Shown here piece by piece: positions 27,175-37,912 of a stretch of 64,000 nt of DNA. How positions within the stretch are numbered: position 1 is the stretch's first letter; each line of letters starts with the position of its first letter. The notes below the pieces were generated by a model. That model did not search any database. It was given only the letters and a program-made list of their open reading frames with translations, and was not told where the DNA came from. The position numbers and the translations under genes are program-made. The DNA is taken from positions 1-64,000 of the forward strand of contig JADJHP010000007.1 in NCBI GenBank assembly GCA_016707525.1, given 5' to 3'. Source of the DNA: Ignavibacteriota bacterium. GTDB lineage: Bacteria; Bacteroidota; Ignavibacteria; UBA10030; UBA6906.

Positions 27175-28276
27175 CGGCGATGAGGAGCGCTCGGCCCTCC
27201 GCGACCGCATCATCGGACTGGGAGAGCGGTCATTCCGCAAGAGTTATTTCCCTCAACTTCAGACCCAACTCCTGAGGTTGGAACGGTTCCGCATGCTCTT
27301 TGATCATACGCGCGAAGGGCTCTACCTGATCGATGGTGCAAGCGGGAACATCCTCGACGCGAACAGGGTCGGGGCGGGATTCTTCGGCCGCGGGATGGAC
27401 GATCTCCTGCATTCGAACTTTCCCGACCATTTTCCGCCAGCACAACGCGCGCTGCTCGCCGCTCTCCTCGCGAAGGATGCTCCGGCTGAGGACAGCACAC
27501 ACGCGATCACCCTCCACCGGGAAATGGCCGACGGCACCGATGCCGTTCTGGAGTTCACGATCAATGCCGTGGGATTGCAGGGCCAGCACTTCCTCCTCGT
27601 CATCGCACGTGACGTGACGGAGCGCCACCAGGCAGAACTTCAATTGCGGAGCTCGTTGCGCGAGAAAGAGGCTCTGCTCCGCGAGGTCCATCACCGCGTG
27701 AAGAACAACCTTCAGGTGATCTCAAGCCTCTTGCATATGCAGGCCGCGGAATCCACGGACCCGCACACACAAACAGTATTCCAGGAAAGCCAGACACGCG
27801 TCCGGTCGATGGCGCTCGTCCATGAGCGGTTGTATCAGTCCGGCGACTTCTCGGGTATCAACTTCCGCGACTATCTCCCCGCGGTCGGCAAGGACCTGCT
27901 CTTCTCCTACGGTCGCACGGACATCGCATTGAGGATCGATGCTGAAGACATCCACTTCGCGATCGATTCCGCAATTCCGTGCGGCCTGATCGTGAGTGAG
28001 CTCCTCTCGAACGCACTGAAACATGCGTTCCCGGATGCCCGACGGGGATCGATCACCGTGGCATTGCATGCCGTGGGAGAATCGATGGTGCGCCTGGTGG
28101 TTCGGGATGACGGTATCGGATTCCCACCCGACAAGGAACTCGCCGATATTCGTTCGATGGGGATCACACTCATTCTCGGGTTGACAGAACAATTGGACGG
28201 GACGGTGACCCTCGACCGTTCGAATGGGACAGGGTTCATCCTGGAGTTCCCCCTCACACACCGAAGGCCGGCATAG
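27158..28276 (+). CDS. Cytoplasmic PAS sensor histidine kinase (HisKA_2)
   Basis: 372 residues from ATG 27158 (MQTPDDGDEERSALRD). No signal or membrane segment. A PAS domain (about 50-165; FDHTREGLYLIDGASGNILDAN) leads to a HisKA_2 box (LLREVHHRVKNNLQVISSL; phospho-acceptor His in HHRVKNN) and an HATPase domain with N box LLSNALKHAF and G box VRDDGIGFPPD. It has no receiver or output domain, so a response regulator must be elsewhere. The overlap with the alcohol dehydrogenase gene indicates co-translation, so it may sense a metabolite or redox state linked to that enzyme. Confidence 0.85.
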   Translation: MQTPDDGDEERSALRDRIIGLGERSFRKSYFPQLQTQLLRLERFRMLFDHTREGLYLIDGASGNILDANRVGAGFFGRGMDDLLHSNFPDHFPPAQRALLAALLAKDAPAEDSTHAITLHREMADGTDAVLEFTINAVGLQGQHFLLVIARDVTERHQAELQLRSSLREKEALLREVHHRVKNNLQVISSLLHMQAAESTDPHTQTVFQESQTRVRSMALVHERLYQSGDFSGINFRDYLPAVGKDLLFSYGRTDIALRIDAEDIHFAIDSAIPCGLIVSELLSNALKHAFPDARRGSITVALHAVGESMVRLVVRDDGIGFPPDKELADIRSMGITLILGLTEQLDGTVTLDRSNGTGFILEFPLTHRRPA

Positions 28277-28286
28277 CCGGCCTTCG
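28262..28286 (+). terminator. Hairpin terminator after the sensor kinase
   Basis: Perfect 11-bp arms CGAAGGCCGGC (28262-28272) and GCCGGCCTTCG (28276-28286), loop ATA, overlapping the stop codon of the kinase gene; followed by a pyrimidine-rich stretch. The stem is symmetric, so it may also serve the convergent OmpA-like gene ending at 28346. Confidence 0.65.
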
Positions 28287-28345
28287 ATCCCTTTCCACTG
28301 CGCTCTCCGCAGAGATCCCGCTCTATCCCCGCACACCTCTGGCGG

Positions 28346-29170
28346 TCACTGCTCCACCAGCTCCACGCGGCGGTTCTTCCCCCTGCCTTCTTCCGTGCGG
28401 TTCGTCGCGGCCGGACAGTACTGTCCGACGCCCGCCGCTTTCAGCCGGGTTGCAGCCACCCCCTGCCCCTGGAGAGCGCGGACGACGGCATCAGCACGTT
28501 CCGCGGAGAGCTTCACATTTGCGTCAGGATTTCCCTGGTTGTCCGTATGCCCGACCACATGGAGCTTCAGCCTGGTGTTCTGCTTCAACAGCTTGCCGAT
28601 CTCTTCCAGCGTCGGGGCCGACTCCGGCTTGAGCACCGACTTCCCGGTATCGAAGTAGATGCCATACACCGCGACCCTTCCATCCGTGGCAATGCTGGCC
28701 CCCATCGCCGCGGCATCGGCCTGCACGTCCTGTTTCATCGCCCCGATCTCGACGATCACAACACTGTATTGCGATCCCTCGTTGACCGGCTCCACGTGCA
28801 CATAGCACGTCGCACCCCCTTTGACGATCTTTCCGCCGTAGACACGGCCATCCGTATACAGCTTCTTTCCTCCGATCTTCGTCAACGCAACTTCGTAGTT
28901 GCGCTCGATCTGCGTCATGCTCGCCTGGCTCGCCCCATCCTTGATCTTGTAGCTGATGCGGGTGGTCTTGCCCTCCCAGGTAGCTTCCGACTCCGGAAGG
29001 TACGGAGAGACATAACTATCGAAGTCCTTTACTTCGTACCCTTCGATATAGTATCCCGGCATGCGGGTGAGGAGCGGATGGTCCTTCGCACCCTGGAGGT
29101 CCGTTTGTGACAACACGGGAGCGGAACAGACAAGAAGAAGCACGAGAGTGGAGATGGATCTGCGGATCAT
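28346..29170 (-). CDS. OmpA-family cell-envelope protein
   Basis: About 274 residues from the ATG at 29170 (MIRRSISTLVLLLVCSAPVLSQ, signal peptide). After a unique N-terminal domain (about 30-160), the C-terminal OmpA/MotB peptidoglycan-binding domain has the IYFDTGKSVLKPES start, the HTDNQGN motif (VVGHTDNQGNPDAN), LSAERADAV and NRRVELVEQ. It anchors outer membrane to peptidoglycan; the N-terminal part is not recognised. It probably transcribes alone. Confidence 0.8.
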   Translation of the reverse strand: MIRRSISTLVLLLVCSAPVLSQTDLQGAKDHPLLTRMPGYYIEGYEVKDFDSYVSPYLPESEATWEGKTTRISYKIKDGASQASMTQIERNYEVALTKIGGKKLYTDGRVYGGKIVKGGATCYVHVEPVNEGSQYSVVIVEIGAMKQDVQADAAAMGASIATDGRVAVYGIYFDTGKSVLKPESAPTLEEIGKLLKQNTRLKLHVVGHTDNQGNPDANVKLSAERADAVVRALQGQGVAATRLKAAGVGQYCPAATNRTEEGRGKNRRVELVEQ

Positions 29171-29259
29171 GGGGGGCCCTGTGCTGTGAAGAATGGTGTC
29201 TTGCCCCAATCTAGCAAAAACCACCGACAAACGACAGAAAAACCCGGTCCGGATGCCGC

Positions 29260-30138
29260 TCACCGCAGGAGAAGAATGCGTTCCACGACCCGGATCCCCT
29301 CTCCCTGGAGGACGCAGAAATAGACCCCCGACGGCGATGAGCCTGCATGCAGGATGAGCCCGGTCGTGCCGGCACGCTGATGGCCACGGGCAAGCACCTG
29401 TACCTCCTCCCCCAGCACGTTCATCAGAACAAGGGTGTAGGTGCCGGCACGGGGAAGGGTCAGACGGACGCGCGCAGTGCTATTGAACGGCGATGGATAG
29501 CATTCGATCCGTGCCTCAGCGGGAAGCGCCAGGCCCGACCCGACGGGCCTGACGCCCAGAAGCGTGGACGCGGAGGTCCGCGGTACCGGCGACCCCGTCT
29601 CGAAATCCGCGCCGTTGTTGTTCGCATCGATCATGCCACCCCCTCTGCGCAGGAGTGCCGTCTTCGTCCCCGCCGCAGGCGCGGCGGAGTCCCCCTCAAA
29701 GCACGTCGCCGACGTCCCGTATCCTACCAGATCCACGACATCGCTTCCTGTCGGACAACTCCCGGAGACCGGTGCCTGCGTTGACATGAGCACGACCTTT
29801 CCCGCCGAAGCGCTCATCGCGATCGTGCCCACCACATCCGGCGTAGGCAACGGCGTCGTCCCCGCACCTCCCGCGCCTTCCTGAACGAGAAAATAGTGCT
29901 TCGCGGGGATACTCCCGGCGAGTGGCGTCATCTGCCAGGTCGTTCCGGCCCCCGATGCATACCGGAGGCTCCACCCGGAAAGGTCGACGGCTCCCGCGCC
30001 TGTATTCACGAGTTCAATGAAGTCGTGCGTCCACACCGAACCGCTGTTTCCACCCCCTCCGTAGATCTGGCTGATACGCACCTGGGCGGTCGCAGGAACA
30101 GTGAGACAGACGAGAAGGATCACGACATTGGTCCGCAT
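29260..30138 (-). CDS. Secreted lamin-tail-domain protein with T9SS-like C-terminus
   Basis: About 292 residues from the ATG at 30138 (MRTNVVILLVCLTVPATAQ; preceded by GAGGTG), with a signal peptide. The LTD fold is shown by DFIELVNTGAGAVDLSGWSLRY and AKHYFLVQE. The C-terminus has a T9SS-type sorting sequence (ECYPSPFNSTARVRLTLP then SGVYFCVL), a slightly degenerate form of the usual NPFNP. Lamin-tail domains occur in secreted nucleases and surface proteins of this group, but no nuclease domain is visible here. Function unknown. Confidence 0.75.
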   Translation of the reverse strand: MRTNVVILLVCLTVPATAQVRISQIYGGGGNSGSVWTHDFIELVNTGAGAVDLSGWSLRYASGAGTTWQMTPLAGSIPAKHYFLVQEGAGGAGTTPLPTPDVVGTIAMSASAGKVVLMSTQAPVSGSCPTGSDVVDLVGYGTSATCFEGDSAAPAAGTKTALLRRGGGMIDANNNGADFETGSPVPRTSASTLLGVRPVGSGLALPAEARIECYPSPFNSTARVRLTLPRAGTYTLVLMNVLGEEVQVLARGHQRAGTTGLILHAGSSPSGVYFCVLQGEGIRVVERILLLR

Positions 30139-30357
30139 TCCACACCTCATATGGACGATCGGTGGTGAAGCACATCCCTTTGAGGCGCCTGCACGTCCGC
30201 CCCATCACTGATAGTACATGGCCACGGCCTGCTTTCCGATGGCACGTGCGATCGCCGGTGCTCATCACATGTTGCATCCGCCCCCTCAGGTCTGTACATT
30301 CCACATGCATGACCACGCGCCGCTCACGTCCCCATCTCCATTCGCAGGAGCTCACAC

Positions 30358-33120
30358 ATGCCGGCCATGACCCCACTCCGCTTGATTCCCTGGCCCCACC
30401 GCAATGCACCGGGGGCGTTCCGCCTGATGTTCCGGCGCCGGCCCGACAGTCCAACCCGCGCGATGAGCGCAGGTGCGCTGTGTGCCTCGCTCTTGCTCTC
30501 GATCGTGTCTGCTCCCTCATCGTTCGCGCAACACATGCCTGATCCCGCGATCGATACACTCGCGGAAGAAACGGTCCTGTCGATGATGGAGAGCCGGGTT
30601 TCAGCCGGAGTGCTCGGCACATTCAAGGCGGGCACGCCTGCCCCGTTCTGGCTGTTCGGCGAACACCGGCGATTAGCCGTGCGCAACAACATCGTCCCGG
30701 CGCATTGGTTCGTGAACGGCACCCAACACCACGGCATGTTCACAGGAAGCGCGCATCCCGGCGAGTTCTCTACATTCCAGATCGCACTGGTGGCAGACAG
30801 CGTTGACCTCCACGGCTGCACGGTCACCTTCGGCCCGTTACGCTCTGCGGACGGCACTATAATAGAGAGGAGCGCCTTGCGTTGCCTCTCTCGGCGGCAT
30901 CACGAAGGACGGACTGCCATTCCAGAAACAAATGCTCATCCCCGCCCGCCATGTCGTCCCGCTGTGGATCGGGGTCACCATCCCCCCGGAACAGAAGGCC
31001 GGAACCTACACGGGAACCTGGAGCGTCAGGGCCGGAGAGAGCACCGTACCATTCTCGGTCCGGCTCGATGTACGTGGAGAAGCGCTCGCCGAAGGCGGCA
31101 CACGGGATGCCTGGCGCCTTGCCCGGTTACAGTGGCTCGACTCTCGGATTGCGCAGGGCGATTCTTCCGTGACACGCCCCTTCACGCCGATCGTGGTGAA
31201 CACCGCAACCCGGACACTCGATATTCTCGGCCGCCGGATCACTCTCGGGCCCAATGGCATACCTGAGCAGTATGCATCATTCTTCTCCGGGAGCAACACC
31301 GCGATCCTGTCGAAAGCACGTACAGCCTTCGCCGCACCGCCGGCATTCACATGCAGCGGCGTTGCGGACACACTCTGGGATCCCGGATCATTCACGTTCA
31401 CGCGGACAACGCCCGCGGCGGTTTCCTGGCACGTGGTGAGCACGTCGGGTTCTCTGTCGCTCATCGTGGATGGAACACTGGAGTATGACGGCTTTCTTTC
31501 ATTGCGCATGGGGCTGCGGGCCGGCGAGGCGGTCACCCTCCAGGATATCCGGCTGAGCATTCCGTGGAAAGGAGAAGTACCGCGGTATGCGATGGGGCTC
31601 GGCCTGACCGGGCGGCGCCGCCCGCAGACCATCGACTGGCGCTGGGATATAACGAAGCATCAGGACGCACTCTGGCTCGGCGATGTGCAGTGCGGCGCGA
31701 TGGTACGCCTCAAGGATGAACACTATGAACGTCCGCTGATCAACCTCTACTACGACTACAAGCCCCTGCTCCTCCCACGGTCGTGGGGCACCGGCGGGGT
31801 CAGGGTGACCACACAGCCGGATGCGGTGGTGTACACGGCCTACACCGGCCCGCGCACGCTGGGGGTGGGAGACACACTCCATTTCGATGCCGACTGGTAC
31901 TTCACGCCGTTCAAACCGATCGACCCCCATACACATTTCACGGACAGGTACTACCACCCGAATCAGGGCACGGGCATGGAAGACCCGGCGTGGCTCCGTG
32001 CCAACGGCGTCACAGTGATGAACATCCACCACAACAAAGAGGCGAATCCGTTCATCAACTACCCGTACAGCGACGCGTCGCTCGGCGTACTGCGGGACTA
32101 CATCAGCCGTGCGCACGCTGAAAGCGTGCGTGTCAAGATCTACTATACGACGCGGGAACTCACACAGAACCTCCCCGAGTTCTTCGCCCTCTACAGCCTG
32201 AATGGCGAGATCATGATGCCGCGCCGCCCTGGCATCCCGTGGACGATCATCAATCCCGGGGGCCTCATCCCTGGCTCCGGCAGCATGTCGGTCTGGGGAT
32301 CATCCCGGCATGGAAGGAGACGATCACGTTTCCCCGTTACGGAGGAAAACTCGATCTTGCCGTGATCACAACGCCCGATTCGCGCTGGAACAACTTCTAT
32401 CTTGAAGGGCTCCGGTACCTCGTCCGATCGGCGAGGATCGACGGCCTGTACGTCGATGACACGGCGCTGGACCGCGTCTCCATGCGCCGCGCGCGGCGCA
32501 TCCTGGATGAGGACGGCGATCCGGGCCGGCGCATCGACATGCATTCGTGGAACCATTTCAACGCCATGGCGGGCTACGCGAACTGTTCCATCGTCTTCAT
32601 GGAACACTATCCGTACTACGACCGGTTGTGGCATGGCGAGATGTTCGATGCCTCCAACCCGCCGGACTACTGGCTGGTCGAGATGTCCGGGATACCATTC
32701 GGCCTGATGAGTGAGATGTTGCAGGAGGGCGGCAATCCGTGGCGCGGCATGCTGTTCGGCATGACCCAGCGCTGGCCGTGGAGCGGGGATCCGCGGCCCC
32801 TGTGGAAAGCCATGGACTCCTTCGGGATCGCCGATGCAACGTTCACGGGGTGGTGGGACCCGGAGTGCCCGGTAACGACGGATAACCCTGATGTCCGGGC
32901 GTCGGTATATGAACGCAACGGCCACATGATGATCGCTCTTGCGAGCTGGGCACCTGCAGTGACCACGGTACATGTCCGTGCTCGCGCAGGAAGCACTCTC
33001 CCCGAAGTGCTGATCGCGCCCCGGATTGAAGGATTCCAGGCGGCCGGCACCTTCGACCCCGGGGCGCCATTGACCGTGCCACCCGGCCAGGGCTTACTCC
33101 TTCTCGGCCAACGGAATTGA
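30358..33120 (+). CDS. GH123/DUF6067-like glycoside hydrolase (two frameshifts)
   Basis: It starts at 30358 behind AGGAG; a long signal-like region ends ASLLLSIVSAPSSFAQ. The first break is near 30866-30870 (GTIIE then GAPCVASLGG). The second is in a G-run at 32258-32262, one base short, where PWTIINPGG continues as PHPWLRQHVGLGIIPAW. Repaired, it is about 920 residues. Recognised: LWIGVTIPPEQKAGTYTG (GH123-like N-terminal domain), and catalytic-domain pieces ADWYFTPFKP, IHHNKEANPFINYP, DGLYVDDTALDR and WWDPECPV. The first is typical of DUF6067 proteins, distant relatives of family-123 hydrolases. The role in glycan degradation is inferred. Only the substrate side is unknown; secreted location is likely. 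Confidence 0.65.
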
Positions 33121-33199
33121 GAGAAGGCCTGTTCCTTTACCAAACCAGGTCAGCTTGACTTTTGCCGCCATCGGTGGGATATTAGTGTGATCGTAAACA

Positions 33200-33226
33200 G
33201 CGGGGGTTCCCTACCACCCCCCCCGC
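33200..33226 (+). terminator. G/C-rich hairpin after the GH123-like gene
   Basis: GCGGGGGT (33200-33207) can pair with ACCCCCCCCGC (33216-33226), with register choice in the C-run. It is 80 bases past the stop of the GH123-like gene. No T-run. Confidence 0.35.
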
Positions 33227-33283
33227 GATTCATCGTCGTTCGCACGACGCTCACTACTTCCTCACACCACAGGAGGATCCCGT

Positions 33284-34441
33284 ATGTCATATCGCCACAG
33301 TGTGTACGCGTTGGCCCTGCTGATTCTCATCGCGTGCCAGATCTCCGTCGCAGCCCCCGGCTACCAGGTGAGCGTGACGCAGGCCACCAGCAGCAATACC
33401 CTGACGCTGACCTTTTGGATCGGCAATGCGGCCCCTGAATTCGTTCTGGGCACTGCAGGGTTCAAGATCGCCTACAATACGTTTGCCATTGGCTGCCCGA
33501 CCAAACTCCTTGCGGAGGACGGGCCATGGGACCAGCAAACAGACCAGGACTATCAGAATATGACGCTCACGCTGCATGATGGCGGCGTCGTGGAACTCCA
33601 CACACACTTCATCGGCGGCGCAGATTACAGCGGGATGCTTGTACCTGCGGGATCACTGAAGAAGATCGGCGCCATCCGGTTCGAGATCCTGAGCACCTCG
33701 GAACCTGCCCAGCTTGCGTGGGCCTCACCCTATCTGTACCGGCTGAACAGCCCGGGTGCCCAACCGTCGTATGAAGTGGCCTATACCGCCGCGGGGGATT
33801 TCATCCCGCCTGACGAGCAGCCCCTGCCCATCACGCTCTCGTCATTTACCGGAATGCCGCTGACCGACGCGGTGGGGGTATCGCTGACCTGGCGGACACT
33901 CAGCGAGATCAACAACTACGGCTTCACTGTAGAACGCCGTCCGGCAGGCGCCGGCGATTTTGTTGCGGTGAAGGACGCGTTCTTCGCCGGAGCAGGAACG
34001 ACGACCGAACCGCGGACGTACGCGTTCATCGACCGGACCATTCCGGCTCCCGGCACGTACGACTACCGGCTGAAGCAACAGGACCTGAACGGCACGGTGT
34101 GGTATTCGCCGGTCGTCAGCGTGACCGCAACGGTCACCGGCCTCAACGACGTCGAGGTCCCGATCGATCCGACGCTCGTCCAGAACTATCCGAATCCGTT
34201 CAACCCCGAGACCCTGATCCGGTACGGCGTTGCCGAACGGTCGCCGGTGACGGTGGAGATCTATACGCTCCTCGGACAGAAGGTGCGCACGCTGGTGAAT
34301 GCGCTCCAGGAATCCGGACGGTATCAGGCGGCGTGGGACGGCAGGGACGATGCCGGACGCGCCCTCACAAGCGGCACATTCATCTGCAGGGTCACGTCGG
34401 CCACAGGAATAGCATCAGTGAAGATGCTCCTGCTCCGCTGA
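33284..34441 (+). CDS. Secreted protein with FN3-like domain and T9SS sorting domain
   Basis: 385 residues, ATG with AGGAGG 7 bases upstream, signal peptide MSYRHSVYALALLILIACQISVAA. The N-terminal half (about 25-165) resembles a cohesin/dockerin-like beta-sandwich (FKIAYNTFAI); then SLTWRTLSEINNYGFTVERR, the hallmark of the fibronectin-like domain that precedes many T9SS tails, and the T9SS domain (VQNYPNPFNPETLIRY; SGTFICRV). A surface or secreted structural protein is likely. No enzymatic motif. Confidence 0.78.
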   Translation: MSYRHSVYALALLILIACQISVAAPGYQVSVTQATSSNTLTLTFWIGNAAPEFVLGTAGFKIAYNTFAIGCPTKLLAEDGPWDQQTDQDYQNMTLTLHDGGVVELHTHFIGGADYSGMLVPAGSLKKIGAIRFEILSTSEPAQLAWASPYLYRLNSPGAQPSYEVAYTAAGDFIPPDEQPLPITLSSFTGMPLTDAVGVSLTWRTLSEINNYGFTVERRPAGAGDFVAVKDAFFAGAGTTTEPRTYAFIDRTIPAPGTYDYRLKQQDLNGTVWYSPVVSVTATVTGLNDVEVPIDPTLVQNYPNPFNPETLIRYGVAERSPVTVEIYTLLGQKVRTLVNALQESGRYQAAWDGRDDAGRALTSGTFICRVTSATGIASVKMLLLR

Positions 34442-34569
34442 CCTGCGCTGTCCCATCGGAGAACGCCGGAGCAAAGAGTACGCTGCATCACTGACCCGGC
34501 ATGAGACCGCTCTGTGCGTTCTCCGGTCTGTTCCTTTCCTTCATCTCTTCCCACTCAGGACCACGATCC

Positions 34570-36646
34570 ATGAAAGCGTTCCTTCGCATCATTGCGTCCG
34601 TTGCTCTCGTACTCCTTCTCCCGCTCATGCTCCATGCCCAGACGGGGCCATCGCTGGACGGGTCATGGGAACTGATCCCGGCACACAGTCAGGACATGGA
34701 CCATTTCCGTTCGTTTGCCCTGACCCTCCGCACCGCAGGCCAGCCTGTTACCATTGTGCAGGTCTGGCGCGCACGCCAGGTCCACCGCGACTCCGTCACC
34801 CTGATCCCCGGGGCCAAAGAAGTGACGCTCCCTGTACCCGGCTGGGTGAATCCACCCAATGTGTACATGGGCATGCGCCGGCCCGAAGGCGGCACCCGAC
34901 AGATGGCGGCTCGCTACGAGGACGGAGGGAGAACGTTGATCGTCACCGAGAAACTCCAGCACGAGGGTTCCCAGGGACCGAAACCGGTGACCATCGAACA
35001 CCGGTATGCCCTGACGAAGGAGAAGGACATGCTCGAGTACTCGATCATCCGCTCCACGAGGAAGACCGGCCCGCCGATGAAGTATACGTTCAAAAAGGCA
35101 GGCACGCGGCACGGATATGTGATCCGACTGAAGGACGATTTCACGATCCCGGGCGATCTTGCGTACAATGCGATGATGATCTCCCTCCAGGGGCTTGCCA
35201 ATATCACCGCACCCAATGTCTATCTCCTCTATCCGACAGACTGGCCCTTCACGTATGTGAATTCGGTCTTTGATTTCTACAAGGACAAGCGCTTCTACAC
35301 GTTCACGGAACTCCGGGCCGGCGCGGATGCCCTGAAGGCACTCGGAAAATTCGCAAAAGGCTACGTCGTCTGGGACAAGGAGGTCCGTACGTCACTGATC
35401 GTGGCATTCACTGTTGCAGGCCTCGAGCAGGCCGTTGTCGTGAGCAAGGATGAGATCCCGCTCGTCGAAGCCGCAGGCCTGAAGCCTGTCGAGGACTTCC
35501 GCGGGAAGTTCACGGGTCAGTCGGACATTCAGATCTACCAGTGGGCCTATGACAAATACTGGGCCCGGTGCAGCCGCGAATACATCATCTGGCTGGGTGG
35601 CGAGCACGGCACCATGATGAAACCCGCGGTCGCCGATTGGGGGATCAAACAGCGCGTGTTCTTCAACGACCTCTCCACCCGGAAGACCGACACTGCGGAG
35701 TACGCGCTCGCACGCAGGATGCTCTCGGAAATGAAGCCGATGTCGATGGTCATGGGATGGCATTCGTACAAGAAAGACCTTGAAGAAGAACATGTCGCTC
35801 TCACGTCGAGCTTCGGCCACAGGGTGGAAGGGCTCAACTCCCTGCCGAACCTCAGTTACAGCGCACAGATCCCGACATCGCCGGGGTTCGTCTTTAAGAA
35901 CAACCACCACGTGAAACCCGGCGAGAAGATCCAGCCGAAGGAGAAGGTATACGTCACGTGCCTCCAGACCGACGGGATGGGCCTGGGTGCCTGGCTCAAA
36001 CCTGGCCGGGGTGATATTCCCTATGCATGGGAATGCCTGATGAACTATACCTGGATGGCACCCGGCATGGCCGAGTACTTCTACGCCACCGCAACCCCGA
36101 ACGACTACCTGATCGGCTGCCTCTCCGGGCCGGGCTATCTGTATCCGAAGGCGGTGCCGCCCGAATACCTGAAGAAGCTCATCGCCATGGCTCGCGAACA
36201 GATGAAGGTCCTCGACCTCCGCGTGTTCGAAACCATGGACTGGTCCGAAGGCGACGAGACCGAAGGCAACACGGATCTTCCCCAGAGCGTCATCGACATG
36301 TACTACGACGGCATGCCGGAGGCGATCGGCTTCGTGAACGGCTACGGAGGGGTACACACATACGATCAAGAACGGCCGTCCGTTCATGTCGTTCGACTAT
36401 TATCTTGGCCCGCACAAACCGGAAGCGGATGCTGTTAACGATCTCAAAGAACTGGCCACGCTGAATACCCGCCGCCCCTATTTCCTGCTCGTCCACGTGC
36501 GCGAGTACAGCGATGTGAAACGGGTGAAGAGCATCCTCGACCAGCTCGGACCGGAGTTCGAGGTCGTTCCCCTGGATGTCTTCCTGAACATGGCCGGCAA
36601 CCAGCCCACGTTCGAGAAACGTGTCCTCAAGGAACGCAAGAAATGA
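34570..36646 (+). CDS. GxGYxYP-family putative glycoside hydrolase (one frameshift)
   Basis: It starts at ATG 34570 (MKAFLRIIASVALVLLLPLMLHAQ, signal peptide). Residues show the family-naming motif GPGYLYP (in CLSGPGYLYPKAVPP) and family stretches VNGYGGVHTY. The frame breaks near 36367-36372: after VHTY the correct frame resumes as IKNGRPFMSFDYYLG; losing one AC in ATACACG would explain it. The tail (RRPYFLLVHVREYSDVKR) then runs to 36646, where the stop overlaps the next ATG (ATGA). GxGYxYP proteins are considered putative hydrolases of polysaccharides, without known activity. The coupled gene is a UROD-like protein, as for GH78. Confidence 0.7.
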
Positions 36647-37881
36647 CATCGCGCGAGCGCGTCCTTGCTGCATTGGACCACCGTACGCCGGACCGTGTGC
36701 CCCTTGACCTCTCGGGGCACCGGTCCTCCGGCATCCATGCGATCGCGTATGCGAGGCTGAGGAAGCATCTCGGCCTGCCTCCACGCCCGCTCCGGGTCTA
36801 CGACATCATCCAGCAGATGGCTGTCGTGGACAATGACGTCCTCGACCTGTTCGGCGTGGACACCATCGAGCTGGGACGCGGATTCGCGCTCGAGGACAAG
36901 CACTGGCACGATTGGGTCCTCCCCGATGGCACACCATGCCAGATCCCCATCTGGATCACACCCGAACGGGACGGAGCACGGTGGGTCCTGCGGTCACCCT
37001 CGGGACGCATCCTCGCTCAGATGCCCGATGGCGCTCTGTACTTCGAGCAAACGTACTACGTCTTCATGGAGGGGGAGGAGAATTTCGATGACCTCGGAAC
37101 TGCCTTCACGGAGTCCATGTGGACCGGCTTCGCCTCTCCTCCCGGCCCGCTGGTGGATGGGCCCGACGGCGAGCGCCTGCTTATCGAAGGCGCGCGCCGG
37201 CTGAGGGAGTCCACGGACCGCGCCATCCTCGGCCTCTTCGGCGGCAACCTCCTCGAGGTAGGCCAGTTCCTATACCGGAACGACACCTTCTTCATGATGC
37301 TTGCAGGTGAACCGGAGAAGGCGCACGACTTCCTGGATCATGTTGTGGCGTACCACCTGAAGAACCTCGAGGCCTATCTGCGCCGGGTCGGTCCCTTCAT
37401 CGATGTCATCGTGTTCGGCGATGACCTCGGCATGCAGACCGGCCCGCAGATGTCGCCCGCCATGTACCGCGAATTCTTCAAGCCGCGCCATGCGATCCTG
37501 TGGAACCGCGCAAAGGAACTCGCGCACGTGAAGGTCATGCTGCATTGTTGCGGCGGCGTGCGGGAACTGCTGCCCGATATGATCGAGGCCGGGCTCGACG
37601 CGATCAATCCCGTGCAGGTGACCTGCCGGGGGATGGAAGCACACGGACTGAAGGCTGACTTCGGGTCACGTCTGACATTCTGGGGTGGCGGGTGCGATAC
37701 GCGTGAAGTGTTGAGCCGTGGGACACCGGCACAGGTGAAGAGCCATGTGGCGGAGCAGATCGCAGCGTTGCATCATAACGGCGGATTCGTGTTCCAGCAG
37801 GTGCACAACGCACTGGCCGATGTGCCGCCGGAGAACCTGGTGGCGATGTTCGAGGCGGTCAGGACGTACACACCGACGTAG
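36643..37881 (+). CDS. Uroporphyrinogen-decarboxylase-fold protein (second copy)
   Basis: 412 residues, MTSRERVLAALDHRTPDRVP, with start overlapping the GxGYxYP stop. TIM-barrel family signs: LFGGNLLEVGQFLYR, VFGDDLGMQTGP, MSPAMYREFFKPRH, and KVMLHCCGGVRELLPDMIEAGLDAINPVQ, in which HCCGG holds the His/Cys zinc-site pattern missing from the other copy at 13154. Together with GxGYxYP it forms an operon. The superfamily includes haem biosynthesis and corrinoid methyltransferases, but the neighbourhood suggests a sugar- or methyl-ether-related function. Not assigned further. Confidence 0.78.
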   Translation: MTSRERVLAALDHRTPDRVPLDLSGHRSSGIHAIAYARLRKHLGLPPRPLRVYDIIQQMAVVDNDVLDLFGVDTIELGRGFALEDKHWHDWVLPDGTPCQIPIWITPERDGARWVLRSPSGRILAQMPDGALYFEQTYYVFMEGEENFDDLGTAFTESMWTGFASPPGPLVDGPDGERLLIEGARRLRESTDRAILGLFGGNLLEVGQFLYRNDTFFMMLAGEPEKAHDFLDHVVAYHLKNLEAYLRRVGPFIDVIVFGDDLGMQTGPQMSPAMYREFFKPRHAILWNRAKELAHVKVMLHCCGGVRELLPDMIEAGLDAINPVQVTCRGMEAHGLKADFGSRLTFWGGGCDTREVLSRGTPAQVKSHVAEQIAALHHNGGFVFQQVHNALADVPPENLVAMFEAVRTYTPT

Positions 37882-37912
37882 CGGCGGGCCGCGCCACGTG
37901 GGCCGTGGCCGG

